From IMG/VR virus record IMGVR_UViG_3300007735_000974, positions 1 through 64,000 of that record: DNA of 64,000 bases; one strand, given 5' to 3'. A model generated the notes under the pieces. It was not told the origin of the DNA and ran no database searches. It saw only the letters and a program-made list of their open reading frames with translations. Source of the DNA: a virus. Numbering within the stretch: position 1 is the first letter of the stretch; each line of letters opens with the position of its first letter. The position numbers and the translations under genes are program-made. This document shows positions 39,077 through 47,363 of the stretch, piece by piece.

Positions 39077-39175
39077 ATGAAAATTAAAAACAACTGGCAA
39101 TTAGTTCTTATTAAGAAACAAAAAGAAAAAGAACAACGTAAACATCAAGCAAAACTTGCAATGGCAATGCGTTGA
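39077..39175 (+). CDS. short basic downstream peptide (32 aa)
   Basis: MKIKNNWQLVLIKKQKEKEQ, then RKHQAKLAMAMR. It is very basic and probably helical. AAAGGAG (39063-39069) sits eight bases upstream. It is the only gene after the glutamine-riboswitch-like RNA and is followed by a terminator, so it forms a self-contained unit. Other basic short proteins under such RNAs in cyanobacteria inhibit glutamine synthetase. The same role here is only an inference. Confidence 0.75.
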   Translation: MKIKNNWQLVLIKKQKEKEQRKHQAKLAMAMR

Positions 39176-39180
39176 GTTCT

Positions 39181-39207
39181 GAGAGGGTTGACACCCTCTC
39201 TTTTTTT
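39181..39207 (+). terminator. rho-independent terminator with -35 box as loop
   Basis: GAGAGGG (39181-39187) pairs with CCCTCTC (39194-39200), then T7. The six-base loop is exactly TTGACA, the -35 box of the promoter at 39188. Confidence 0.88.
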
Positions 39208-39216
39208 GTTTATAAT
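39188..39216 (+). promoter_or_regulatory. sigma-70 promoter, perfect consensus
   Basis: TTGACA (39188-39193), 17 bp, TATAAT (39211-39216). It drives the 54-aa gene at 39238 and thyX. The -35 is the loop of the terminator. Confidence 0.85.
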
Positions 39217-39237
39217 TACTGTGTCTGATTTATATCA

Positions 39238-39402
39238 ATGGATAAAGAAAAACTTAAATTGATTGTTAGAAACCTTGAGTCTTTAGTGGAGTGCCTTAAG
39301 TCAGAAGTTTATTCTGATGTAGATTCATATGAATTAAAATATGAAGAAGTGGCACCTTATATTACTGACTACGACGAAGTATTTTATGATGGAGATGATT
39401 AA
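39238..39402 (+). CDS. small acidic protein (54 aa)
   Basis: MDKEKLKLIVRNLESLVECL, then an Asp/Tyr/Glu-rich tail (DSYELKYEEVAPYITDYDEV). It is the first gene after the promoter and is one base from the thyX ATG. Function unknown. Confidence 0.65.
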   Translation: MDKEKLKLIVRNLESLVECLKSEVYSDVDSYELKYEEVAPYITDYDEVFYDGDD

Positions 39403-39403
39403 T

Positions 39404-40159
39404 ATGAAACCTATTAAAGCAAAAGATCTTTTAGAACTCGATAAAGAAATGAAAGTTGTGATGCTTCGGCAGACACAACTTCCACAAACTCTTGTTTATC
39501 AGGGTGGAAAAAATGATTACTCCGAAGATCCAATTCATACAAAACTCACTCCAAATGAAACGGAATGTGGTAAATGGGTTATTGAGCAATTACTTGCGAA
39601 TGAACGTGGGCACTGGGGTCCGTTGGAACATCCTGCGATTGCTTTGGATTGTGTTGGATTTGTTCATAATGTAATGGTTCAGGCACGAACTCATCGTGTT
39701 GGTGTATCATTTGATGTTCAATCTCAACGTTATACTGGTCGTCGTGTTCTTAAGGTTGCTAAAGGTGAATTGAAACCTCAACAAGTTTATTATGTGCGTC
39801 CTGCTGGTCTCTATCTTGACCGTAAAGGGCACAAATATGAATGGACGCAAGATGACTACGAAAGGCAGTTAAAGTTCTGTCTGGCGGCATCTGAGAGGTA
39901 TGCAGAGGGTTATGAAAAACGTGGTATGGCGGAAGAACATTTGAGAGATTATCTTCCACAGAATATTCGTCAAAACTTTGTAGTTTCATTCTCATTGAGA
40001 GCAGCACTTCATTTTCTTGATCTTCGTGCAAAACTTGATGCACAAGTTGAAATTCAGGCACTCTGTGAAGGTATGGTTCCAGTGATTAAACAATGGGTTC
40101 CTGAGATCTTTAGTTATTATGAAGAGAAGCGTCTTCATAAAGCACGTTTGAGTCCTTAA
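39404..40159 (+). CDS. thyX: flavin-dependent thymidylate synthase
   Basis: A 251-aa protein. It contains RTHRVGVSFDVQSQRYTGR (ThyX motif RHRxxSxxxxSxR, with the first Arg-His variant), ERGHWGPLEHPAI and, near the end, QNIRQNFVVSFSLRAALHFL. It makes dTMP from dUMP with flavin and methylenetetrahydrofolate, supplying thymidine for phage DNA. The ATG at 39404 is used because an upstream frame overlaps the 54-aa gene. Confidence 0.93.
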   Translation: MKPIKAKDLLELDKEMKVVMLRQTQLPQTLVYQGGKNDYSEDPIHTKLTPNETECGKWVIEQLLANERGHWGPLEHPAIALDCVGFVHNVMVQARTHRVGVSFDVQSQRYTGRRVLKVAKGELKPQQVYYVRPAGLYLDRKGHKYEWTQDDYERQLKFCLAASERYAEGYEKRGMAEEHLRDYLPQNIRQNFVVSFSLRAALHFLDLRAKLDAQVEIQALCEGMVPVIKQWVPEIFSYYEEKRLHKARLSP

Positions 40160-40164
40160 ATCGT

Positions 40165-40323
40165 ATGAAAAACTGGTGTTTAAAGAACAATCTAACGGGA
40201 GATATTTTTAAGGTTTTTCTTACTAAAGAAAAACTTAGTGAATATCTTGAAACAAATTTAAATGTTGAAGAGTGTATTGATTGTATAGAGTGTGATGATG
40301 CTCCGTCTATCTGTATCGAATAA
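40165..40323 (+). CDS. small cysteine-containing acidic protein (52 aa)
   Basis: MKNWCLKNNLTGDIFKVFLT, then an acidic C-terminus with four Cys in 19 residues (ECIDCIECDDAPSICIE), which could bind a metal or form disulfides. No ribosome-binding site is obvious. Function unknown. Confidence 0.6.
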   Translation: MKNWCLKNNLTGDIFKVFLTKEKLSEYLETNLNVEECIDCIECDDAPSICIE

Positions 40324-40326
40324 ATA
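40319..40326 (+). promoter_or_regulatory. late promoter-like AATAAATA
   Basis: AATAAATA, 25 bases before the 82-aa gene at 40351. Confidence 0.5.
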
Positions 40327-40350
40327 TTTTTGTATATTATTTTTTAATAA

Positions 40351-40599
40351 ATGGCAACGTATCCTGTTTGTAATAAAGTTACTGGTGAACAAAAAGAAGT
40401 TGTTCTAAGTGTTCATGATTGGGATCAGTGGAAAAAAGATAACCCTGATTGGGATCGTGATTGGTCTGATCCATCGACTTGTCCATCATCTGGGGAAGTG
40501 GGCGAAGTTTATGATCGATTAAAAAAATCACATCCAGGGTGGAATGATGTTCTTCATCGAGCATCAAAAATGCCTGGATCAAAAGTAAAACCAATCTGA
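40351..40599 (+). CDS. conserved cyanophage protein (82 aa)
   Basis: MATYPVCNKVTGEQKEVVLS, then a Trp/Asp-rich central part (DWDQWKKDNPDWDRDWSDPS) and SHPGWNDVLHRASKMPGS. Proteins of this shape between thyX and phoH are common in cyanophages and resemble FmdB-type regulators (which normally carry a Cys zinc ribbon, here weak). Function unproven. Confidence 0.65.
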   Translation: MATYPVCNKVTGEQKEVVLSVHDWDQWKKDNPDWDRDWSDPSTCPSSGEVGEVYDRLKKSHPGWNDVLHRASKMPGSKVKPI

Positions 40600-40603
40600 C
40601 ATC

Positions 40604-41356
40604 ATGACAAGAAAAAATACACCCAAATCACCAGTTCCATTTGGTGTAAGTAATCGGCAGATGAAGAGGAAGAAACCACTCAATCTTGATATTATGAGAG
40701 AGATAGAACCTCTCACAGAAAATCAAACAAAGATGTATGAATCATATAAAAAAAATCAACATATTGTTGCTTATGGGTGTGCTGGTACAGGTAAAACTTT
40801 CATCACACTTTATAATGCATTGAAAGATGTTTTGGATGAAAAGAGTCCATATGAAAAAATTTATATTGTTCGTTCTTTGGTTGCAACTCGTGAAATCGGT
40901 TTTCTTCCTGGCGATCATGAAGACAAGTCTTCCCTTTATCAAATTCCCTATAAGAATATGGTAAAGTATATGTTTGAGTTACCAACAGAAGCAGACTTTG
41001 AAATGCTTTATGGTAATCTCAAAACTCAAGGGACGATTAGTTTCTGGAGTACTTCATTCATTCGTGGAACAACTCTTGATAACTCCATTATTATTGTTGA
41101 TGAATTCCAAAACTTGAATTTTCATGAACTTGATAGTATAATTACCCGAGTTGGTGAAAATTCGAAGATCATGTTCTGTGGCGATGCTACACAATCCGAT
41201 CTTCAAAAAACTAATGAAAAGAATGGTATTATTGATTTTATGAAAATTCTTCGTGTAATGCCTTCTGTAGATATTATTGAATTTGGAGTGGCAGATATTG
41301 TGCGCTCTGGATTTGTGAAAGAATATATTGTCGCAAAAATGGAATGTAATCTATGA
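40604..41356 (+). CDS. phoH: PhoH-family ATPase
   Basis: A 250-aa P-loop ATPase with GCAGTGKTF at residues 58-66 (Walker A), IYIVRSLVATREIGFLPGD, SIIIVDEFQNL (Walker B) and FCGDATQSDLQ. PhoH is common in marine cyanophages. The function is not settled; in bacteria it is phosphate-regulated and linked to RNA or DNA metabolism. Four-base overlap with the next gene. Confidence 0.93.
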   Translation: MTRKNTPKSPVPFGVSNRQMKRKKPLNLDIMREIEPLTENQTKMYESYKKNQHIVAYGCAGTGKTFITLYNALKDVLDEKSPYEKIYIVRSLVATREIGFLPGDHEDKSSLYQIPYKNMVKYMFELPTEADFEMLYGNLKTQGTISFWSTSFIRGTTLDNSIIIVDEFQNLNFHELDSIITRVGENSKIMFCGDATQSDLQKTNEKNGIIDFMKILRVMPSVDIIEFGVADIVRSGFVKEYIVAKMECNL

Positions 41357-42036
41357 GTTTTATTCATTGTAATTACTTAGGTGACATTGAATTAGAGTGC
41401 AAAACAACAGAAAGCATCCGTCTCTATAATCTTCCGAATGGAGACTGGGTGCCTTCTATTACTTCTGTAACTTCATTCTACAATCGCCAGATCTTTGCGA
41501 AGTGGCGTGAGCGTGTTGGACTTGAAGAAGCAAATCGTATTACAAAGAAAGCAACAGCAAGAGGTACGGACTTTCATCAAGTCTGTCAGGACTATCTTGA
41601 AAATAAAGAACTTAACTGGGATGACTATCAACCCCTAACAAAGTTTATGTTCTTTCATGCTAAACCATATCTTGATAAGATAAATAATATTCATGCGATT
41701 GAGAGAACTCTGTATTCAGAATACCTGGGATTAGCAGGTAGAGTTGATTGTATCGCAGAATACGATGGAGAACTTGCAGTCATTGACTTCAAAACATCGG
41801 AAAAAATTAAACCAGAAAAATGGATTGAAAACTATTTCGTTCAAGAAACATTTTATGCTGCTGCATACTATGAACTGACTGATATCGTTCCTAAAAAACT
41901 TATTACCATTATGGTAACTCCTGGTGGTGAAGTCAAAATATTTGACAAAAGAAACAAAGGGGATTATATTAAGTTATTAGTTCGCTATATTAAGGAATTT
42001 GTACATCACAATACTGGGACAGAGAATGGAGAATGA
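41353..42036 (+). CDS. PD-(D/E)XK exonuclease (RecB-like)
   Basis: A 227-aa protein. GLAGRVDCIAEYDGELAVIDFKTS has the Asp and D-x-K catalytic pair, followed by QETFYAAAYYE (the QxxxY helix of RecB-type nucleases). The T4-like cyanophage gene at this place is usually annotated exonuclease. It may work with gp59 and uvsY in recombination or host DNA breakdown. Confidence 0.85.
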   Translation: MSFIHCNYLGDIELECKTTESIRLYNLPNGDWVPSITSVTSFYNRQIFAKWRERVGLEEANRITKKATARGTDFHQVCQDYLENKELNWDDYQPLTKFMFFHAKPYLDKINNIHAIERTLYSEYLGLAGRVDCIAEYDGELAVIDFKTSEKIKPEKWIENYFVQETFYAAAYYELTDIVPKKLITIMVTPGGEVKIFDKRNKGDYIKLLVRYIKEFVHHNTGTENGE

Positions 42037-42283
42037 ATTAGAAAAGGTTCTGGAAAGTAAGTTTTTCTGTCCTGCTCGGTTTGCACAGGAGATTGAAACT
42101 CTTGTGCATAGTGAGGAAAAGATGAGTTACATTGATGCAATTATTCATTTCTGTGAGAAGAATAATCTTGATGTAGAATCAGTGCCCAAACTGATTTCGA
42201 AACCATTGAAAGAAAAGATTAAGTATGAAGCAATGGAACTTAACTTCTTGAAAAAGACCTCTCGTGCCAAATTAGTCTTTTAA
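42026..42283 (+). CDS. 33: late transcription co-activator gp33-like
   Basis: An 85-aa acidic/basic helical protein. SKFFCPARFAQEIETLVHSE and SYIDAIIHFCEKNNLDVESV are the patterns of T4 gp33, which links RNA polymerase to the sliding clamp for late transcription. Place before gene 59 supports this. It matches the many late promoters in the window. Confidence 0.8.
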   Translation: MENELEKVLESKFFCPARFAQEIETLVHSEEKMSYIDAIIHFCEKNNLDVESVPKLISKPLKEKIKYEAMELNFLKKTSRAKLVF

Positions 42284-42339
42284 TTCTTTTTAGTGGGAAA
42301 ATTTTCCCGGTAAAAATTCACTATATTACTTTTTTTTGA

Positions 42340-42936
42340 ATGATGCCTTTTGATGCTTATAAGTGTTATCTCTCTCTAAAAAATCATTTTACGAAAGAGT
42401 CATATGATTATCACAAATATTGTGGTAAAAGTCGTGCAACAGTACAATCTTTTTATAAACGCAAAGATAGGTTTTGGTTTGAAAAAGTAGTAAGACAAAA
42501 ATCAGATCAAGAAGTAGTAGATTTTTTTGTTGCAAATTTTGTTTCTTGTAGTGATCCCCAATCATTATGGATTGGTGAGATTATGAAAGAGGGTGAAACA
42601 AGATATAGAGAATGGCAAAAGAAAGTTCAGTCACTCTCTTATCTGTTCAAGGAAGAATCTCAACAACTCTTCTCTCAATATAAGTTTGAGGAAGTATTTG
42701 ATTGCTCCAAGTCTCATCCAATATTATTGCGAATGTTTCTGAGTGGAAAGATTAGTATTGAAACATTGGTCATCTATAACAGAATCTTTCAGTACGGGAA
42801 TAATTTTGATAAGAAATTAAAAGATCCTGTGTGGGAAACCGTCAGTATGAAAATTAAAAAGTACAGTCCATTTCTAAATATTGATGTATTTCATTATAAA
42901 AGAATTTTGAAAAAAGTTATTCTTGGGGATTCATGA
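42340..42936 (+). CDS. 59: helicase loader gp59-like
   Basis: A 198-aa basic, all-helical protein: MPFDAYKCYLSLKNHF (start pattern of gp59), KDRFWFEKVVRQKSDQEVVD, QLFSQYKFEEVFDCSKSHP. It loads the gp41 helicase on gp32-coated forks. It lies before uvsY and 32 as in T4-like phages. The start could be the second Met. Upstream of it is a palindrome (GGGAAAATTTTCCC). Confidence 0.85.
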   Translation: MMPFDAYKCYLSLKNHFTKESYDYHKYCGKSRATVQSFYKRKDRFWFEKVVRQKSDQEVVDFFVANFVSCSDPQSLWIGEIMKEGETRYREWQKKVQSLSYLFKEESQQLFSQYKFEEVFDCSKSHPILLRMFLSGKISIETLVIYNRIFQYGNNFDKKLKDPVWETVSMKIKKYSPFLNIDVFHYKRILKKVILGDS

Positions 42937-43277
42937 GTTTTTTTAATTCCGATATCGTCCGTGCAGAGATGACCGAAATCTCCGAACTACAAGATGAAAT
43001 CTATGGAAGTGTCTTCACTTTTCCTACAATGACGAAGGAAGAAAAAATTCGTCATGTTGAACTTTTGGATAAACTTTTAAATAAACAACAAATTCTTTAT
43101 ACTCGTCTAAGTCTATCTGATGATCCAGAAGCACAGAGAATGAAAGAAAAAATTTCAAGTTCTGCTGTAATGATGGGACTTTCTCCTGGTGTGGACATGA
43201 ATGTTATCTTTAACAACATGTCTAAAATGCTTGAAGTGATGAAAGAACAGATTGACAAAAACGATTCTGACGAGTAG
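42933..43277 (+). CDS. uvsY: recombination mediator UvsY
   Basis: A 114-aa helical protein. FNSDIVRAEMTEISELQDEI and KIRHVELLDKLLNKQQILYTR match UvsY. It loads UvsX on gp32-bound DNA. It overlaps 59 by 4 bases. A promoter for gene 32 begins inside its end. Confidence 0.85.
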   Translation: MSFFNSDIVRAEMTEISELQDEIYGSVFTFPTMTKEEKIRHVELLDKLLNKQQILYTRLSLSDDPEAQRMKEKISSSAVMMGLSPGVDMNVIFNNMSKMLEVMKEQIDKNDSDE

Positions 43278-43280
43278 AAT
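43252..43280 (+). promoter_or_regulatory. sigma-70 promoter of gene 32
   Basis: TTGACA (43252-43257), 17 bp, TAGAAT (43275-43280), within the end of uvsY. ATG of gene 32 is at 43326, giving a leader of about 40 bases. Confidence 0.7.
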
Positions 43281-43325
43281 AACGAAGTACACAAAAGCCA
43301 AATCCGATTAATCTGAGGTATACAA

Positions 43326-44258
43326 ATGTCTTTTTCAGATCTTAAAAAGCAATCTTCTCTTGGTTCTTTGACTCAAAAACTGGTCAAAGAAGTTGAGAAG
43401 ATGAGCACTACTTCTGGTGGTGCTGATGAACGTCTCTGGAAACCAGAGATGGATAAAACTGGCAACGGATTCGCAGTTATTCGTTTCCTGCCTGCTCCCG
43501 AAGGTGAAGAACTTCCTTGGGCAAAAATGTATTCCCATGCCTTTCAAGGTCCTGGTGGTTGGTACATTGAGAACTCACTGACTACCATTGGTCAGAAAGA
43601 TCCTCTTGGTGAATACAATCGTGAACTGTGGAACACTGGTACTGAAGCAAATAAAGAAACTGTTCGTAAGCAGAAGCGTAAACTGTCTTACTATAGCAAT
43701 ATCTACGTTGTAAAAGATCCTGCAAATCCTGCAAACGAAGGTAAAGTCTTTCTGTTCAAATACGGCAAGAAGATTTTTGATAAGGTTATGGAAGCCATGC
43801 AACCTGAATTTGAAGATGAAACTCCTATCAATCCCTTTGACTTTTGGCAAGGTGCAAACTTCAAACTGAAGATTGTGAAGAAGGATGGTTACTGGAACTA
43901 TGATAAATCTGAGTTTGATCGTCAGGGACCTCTTCTTGACGATGATGATGCAATGGAAGCAATTTGGAAGAAAGAGTATTCTCTTGCTGCTGTAGTTGCT
44001 CCCGATCAATTCAAGTCCTATGAAGATCTTGAGCGTCGTCTCAAGAATGTTCTGGGTCAAAAGAGTGCTGCTCGTGCAGTTGCTGAGCAAGAGGAAGTTT
44101 ATGAGTCCTATACTCAAGCACCTACTGCTGAAAGTCGTGTAGTAGAAGAACTGGAGCAATCTTATGCTCGTTCTAAATCTCCTTCACTTCCCGTAGTTAA
44201 TTCTGTAGATGAAGATGAAGATGATGCCTTGCAATATTTTCAACGCTTGGCAGAATAA
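43326..44258 (+). CDS. 32: single-strand DNA-binding protein gp32
   Basis: A 310-aa protein. The N-terminal cooperativity domain (SSLGSLTQKLVKEVEKMS), a central DNA-binding part (GFAVIRFLPAPEGEELPWAK, HAFQGPGGWYIENSLTTIG), and an acidic C-terminal tail (EDEDDALQYF). It coats single-strand DNA during replication and repair. The protein is made from its own promoter. Confidence 0.93.
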   Translation: MSFSDLKKQSSLGSLTQKLVKEVEKMSTTSGGADERLWKPEMDKTGNGFAVIRFLPAPEGEELPWAKMYSHAFQGPGGWYIENSLTTIGQKDPLGEYNRELWNTGTEANKETVRKQKRKLSYYSNIYVVKDPANPANEGKVFLFKYGKKIFDKVMEAMQPEFEDETPINPFDFWQGANFKLKIVKKDGYWNYDKSEFDRQGPLLDDDDAMEAIWKKEYSLAAVVAPDQFKSYEDLERRLKNVLGQKSAARAVAEQEEVYESYTQAPTAESRVVEELEQSYARSKSPSLPVVNSVDEDEDDALQYFQRLAE

Positions 44259-44298
44259 ATAGTAATGCCTTAACTGACTCGCATCTTTAAGGTTGGTG

Positions 44299-44323
44299 GG
44301 GGGAGAGAAATCTCCTCCTTTTT
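44299..44323 (+). terminator. rho-independent terminator after gene 32
   Basis: GGGGGAGA (44299-44306), GAAA loop, TCTCCTCC (44311-44318), then T5. Confidence 0.85.
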
Positions 44324-44325
44324 AA

Positions 44326-44333
44326 TATAAATA
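44326..44333 (+). promoter_or_regulatory. late promoter (TATAAATA)
   Basis: An exact TATAAATA that places the start of the next gene at 44361 rather than 44337, which would fall at the transcription start. Confidence 0.65.
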
Positions 44334-44360
44334 ATAATGCGAGTCATTTTAAGAGCAGTT

Positions 44361-44978
44361 ATGGAATTTATAGAGTATCACTATGTCTATTATTCCTATG
44401 AGGAATATGGAATGGGATATATTGGATCAAGAACTTGTAGATGCTTACCCGAAGAAGATGTAAAGTATTTTGGTTCATTCAAAGATGAAACATTCAAACC
44501 AACCAAGAAGATAATACTCAAAAGCGATTATACTACAAGAGAGGAAGCATATATTGATGAAATTGTTTTACAGCAGTACTATAAAGTAGTAGAAAATCCA
44601 CACTTTGCTAATAGAGCATATCAAACTTCTACTGGTTTTAGTAGAAAAGGAGTGGTTCCTCATAACAAGGGAATTAAAATGTCTGAAGAACAAATAAAAA
44701 AACTAAGTGAATCCTGTAAAGGAAGAAAGTTATCTAATAAAACCAAACAAAAAATAAGTGAAAAAATTAAGGGAAGAGTTTTATCAGAGGATCATAAAAG
44801 AAAAATAGGAGAATCAAATAAAGGAAAATCAAGACAAACTACGGAAGGTATAGAAAGACTTAAAAAGATGCAACAAGAAAAAAAAGGAAAACCTGGAAAG
44901 AAACATTCTGAAGAAACTAAAAGAAAAATAAGTGAAGCATCCAAAGGAAGAGTTCCTTGGAATAAAAAACCTAATTAG
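44361..44978 (+). CDS. GIY-YIG homing endonuclease with NUMOD3 repeats
   Basis: A 205-aa protein. The core is YYSYEEYGMGYIGSRT, then KYFGSFKDETF and a long tail of NUMOD3-type DNA-binding repeats (NKGIKMSEEQIKKLSESCKG, HKRKIGESNKGKS, HSEETKRKISEASKGR). It is the second such enzyme in the window. Its end overlaps gp53 (minus) by 8 bases. Confidence 0.85.
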   Translation: MEFIEYHYVYYSYEEYGMGYIGSRTCRCLPEEDVKYFGSFKDETFKPTKKIILKSDYTTREEAYIDEIVLQQYYKVVENPHFANRAYQTSTGFSRKGVVPHNKGIKMSEEQIKKLSESCKGRKLSNKTKQKISEKIKGRVLSEDHKRKIGESNKGKSRQTTEGIERLKKMQQEKKGKPGKKHSEETKRKISEASKGRVPWNKKPN

Positions 44979-45639
44979 TTAAACGAATATTATCTCCTCT
45001 CTTAAGGTCCTCACTAACATACTGTGAGGACCCTTTCCTATAGGGCATAATATCTCCCATATCATCAAAAACTACATTCAAGTATCTTGGTTTAAGAACA
45101 AAGATATTTCTCTTATTATTCTCTAACTTATCTTCATACTCATAATTGGTAACTGGTTTTGCAATATTTCCAGTATTAACTTGTTTATTAATAAAGTAGT
45201 CATAATAATTTATTGAATATCCATTAGGAACTTCTAATCCACCAGGAACCATAATTACTCCTTGACTATTTTTGATTTCAGTTGTTTCGTAATGATGTAT
45301 TCCATTATAAAGAGTATCATAATTGCCATACTTATTCAGCACGTATCTATCAAATCCATCTTGTGTTAATGGCCATTCTGTTTGAATATTGACTACATTA
45401 TTGCAGAGAAGAACCAACCAATCTAATGTCGAATCTCCATAAACTTCAAAGGCAACATTATCGGGGCGATCATTTCCCCTAATCTTATACTTTTCAAAGA
45501 ATGCTAAGTCTTGGAAAATGTCTTCACGAAGTTTCCCTTTTTTAAAAATATTTTTTACGGGAATATAATCTCCAATATTAGCATTTGGAAGTCTGCTGAC
45601 GTAATCAAAATTTGGAACTTGGCGGAAGTAACTTGGCAT
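44971..45639 (-). CDS. 53: baseplate wedge protein gp53
   Basis: Minus strand, 222 aa. It has the gp53 beginning: SYFRQVPNFDYVSRLP and GDSTLDWLVLLCNNV, and NIQTEWPLTQDGFDRYVLNK. It joins the six wedges to the hub in the baseplate. It is the last of four minus-strand genes with late promoter at 47833. Confidence 0.85.
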   Translation of the reverse strand: MPSYFRQVPNFDYVSRLPNANIGDYIPVKNIFKKGKLREDIFQDLAFFEKYKIRGNDRPDNVAFEVYGDSTLDWLVLLCNNVVNIQTEWPLTQDGFDRYVLNKYGNYDTLYNGIHHYETTEIKNSQGVIMVPGGLEVPNGYSINYYDYFINKQVNTGNIAKPVTNYEYEDKLENNKRNIFVLKPRYLNVVFDDMGDIMPYRKGSSQYVSEDLKRGDNIRLTN

Positions 45640-45640
45640 T

Positions 45641-46954
45641 TTAGTAACCTATTTCTGTGTCTGGTTGATTATCAGCATTTCCATAATCATCATTAAAGAT
45701 TGGTTCAAGTTCTGTAAATTGCATTTGAATTTCATATGATACCATTGCACCATCAGTAAATGTTGCATAATTTGCTTCTGGCGTATAATTTACAGTAAAA
45801 GATTGTAATGCACATTCTTTTATTTTATTAATAAATTTGTGTTCTTTATTTTTATGGAGATACTGAATTTGAAATGTATGGGGGGCTTTTAAAAATAGAT
45901 TTGATTGTGTTCTGATTGGAGACATTCCTTGCTTAAAAAATCTAATAATACTTCTAACACTTTCTGCTTCTTTTTTGCTTCTTGGACTCAATCTGAATAT
46001 AAAATTAAATGGTCTTAATTGAGGACCATTGAATAATAACTCCATATTTGGATTTGTTACTGCTCCCTGTGTTCTTGCAAGAAGTCCAGTGACTCCTGTA
46101 GCTGATTGTGCAAAATAAACTGATAATCCTTTTTTTGCATCTCCAAGATTATTCTGTAAAGCAGACAATCCATCATTAGCAGCATCAGCACCCTCTTTTC
46201 CGCCACCATTGATTCCAGATAATGCTATTTTTGCTGCTTCAATTTCCAAAGCATTCATCGATTGAGAACCCCAATCCACTAGATTTCCATCACTTATTCC
46301 TCCTGGAATTGGGAGAGTAACAGTTCCTATTATATCTCTACCTTTGTTTCCTGCTTGAATTCTTGAAGAAAACCCAAAACTACTGCCTCCCGAACTTGCA
46401 AAATTTTTGGGTGAATATTTTACCATATTAAATTTAATCACATCTTGATATTCTACTTGTAGATTTTCTGGGTATTTTAATATAAGGGAGAAATTGTTTC
46501 TTGTTCCTCCTTGTTCTTTTGCAATATCTGCTGTAAGAGCAGCTGTAGTTTTTGCATCTTCTGCTGATGTTCCAGCATTTGCTAAAGAACTTTTAAATTC
46601 CTTCGAATCTTTTATTTTTGCAAGTTCGTCTTTAGTTGATATTCCTGGAGTTGATAAAAGTTTAGTTGATTGTTGTTTATTTGCTTTTTCTGCGTTTTGT
46701 AGTTTGGTTAGTCCTTGGAATTTAACAAAGTTGTCATAATTACCACCTTTTGTTACTTTTCCACTAACATCTGTTGTTGTAAGTAATCCTCTTGTATTGC
46801 TTATAGGTTGTATAAGATATAATTGTCTCTGTCCTGTTGTTACATTTGTTACATTCGCATATCTATTACCATCCACAGTAAACTCTGAAGAATATTCTTC
46901 AGGTTTATTTGAATTTATATTATTCCATCCATTAACAGTTGGTCTATCTGTCAT
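45641..46954 (-). CDS. 48: baseplate tail tube cap gp48
   Basis: Minus strand, 437 aa. The C-terminal region with LLFNGPQLRPFNFIFRLSPR and SIIRFFKQGMSP is typical of T4 gp48, which caps the central hub and begins the tail tube. The N-terminal part has a long Ser/Thr/Ala-rich insert without a clear motif. It is one base from gp53. Confidence 0.85.
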   Translation of the reverse strand: MTDRPTVNGWNNINSNKPEEYSSEFTVDGNRYANVTNVTTGQRQLYLIQPISNTRGLLTTTDVSGKVTKGGNYDNFVKFQGLTKLQNAEKANKQQSTKLLSTPGISTKDELAKIKDSKEFKSSLANAGTSAEDAKTTAALTADIAKEQGGTRNNFSLILKYPENLQVEYQDVIKFNMVKYSPKNFASSGGSSFGFSSRIQAGNKGRDIIGTVTLPIPGGISDGNLVDWGSQSMNALEIEAAKIALSGINGGGKEGADAANDGLSALQNNLGDAKKGLSVYFAQSATGVTGLLARTQGAVTNPNMELLFNGPQLRPFNFIFRLSPRSKKEAESVRSIIRFFKQGMSPIRTQSNLFLKAPHTFQIQYLHKNKEHKFINKIKECALQSFTVNYTPEANYATFTDGAMVSYEIQMQFTELEPIFNDDYGNADNQPDTEIGY

Positions 46955-46970
46955 TATAGATATGGTCTTT

Positions 46971-47363
46971 TTATTTATTTAGACGGAATTTTGCATAAGG
47001 TATAGACATTAATTCGTCAAGTTCATTATATCTAACTGTAAAAAGTTTTCCTGCAACTTCTTCCCAAGTATAATTTCTATATTTTTCCCAATGAAAATTA
47101 ATTCCCCTAAATCCCCACTTAAAAAGACCTGTACAAGCAATTAGTGGATGTTGATCATATTCAATATTAGGTGTTTTTGGATTATAAACAAAAGTATAAA
47201 ACTTGCCAATTTCTGGATATAATGCATCTTCTTTAAGAACATCCATAATAATCAGCATCAATTCTTCGGGATTTTTTGTACCTGCTGCAGCAACTCTTTT
47301 TTTAAGTTCTTTTACTCTTGCAGTTGAGGATTTATCTACATACTGCCCGAAACCTTCTGCCAT
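46971..47363 (-). CDS. hypothetical structural protein (130 aa)
   Basis: Minus strand. MAEGFGQYVDKSSTARVKEL, then FYTFVYNPKTPNIEYDQHPL and FKWGFRGINFHWEKYRNYTW. It is between gp48 and gp4, so a tail or head completion role is likely. It shares a base with the gp4 gene. Not recognised. Confidence 0.7.
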   Translation of the reverse strand: MAEGFGQYVDKSSTARVKELKKRVAAAGTKNPEELMLIIMDVLKEDALYPEIGKFYTFVYNPKTPNIEYDQHPLIACTGLFKWGFRGINFHWEKYRNYTWEEVAGKLFTVRYNELDELMSIPYAKFRLNK

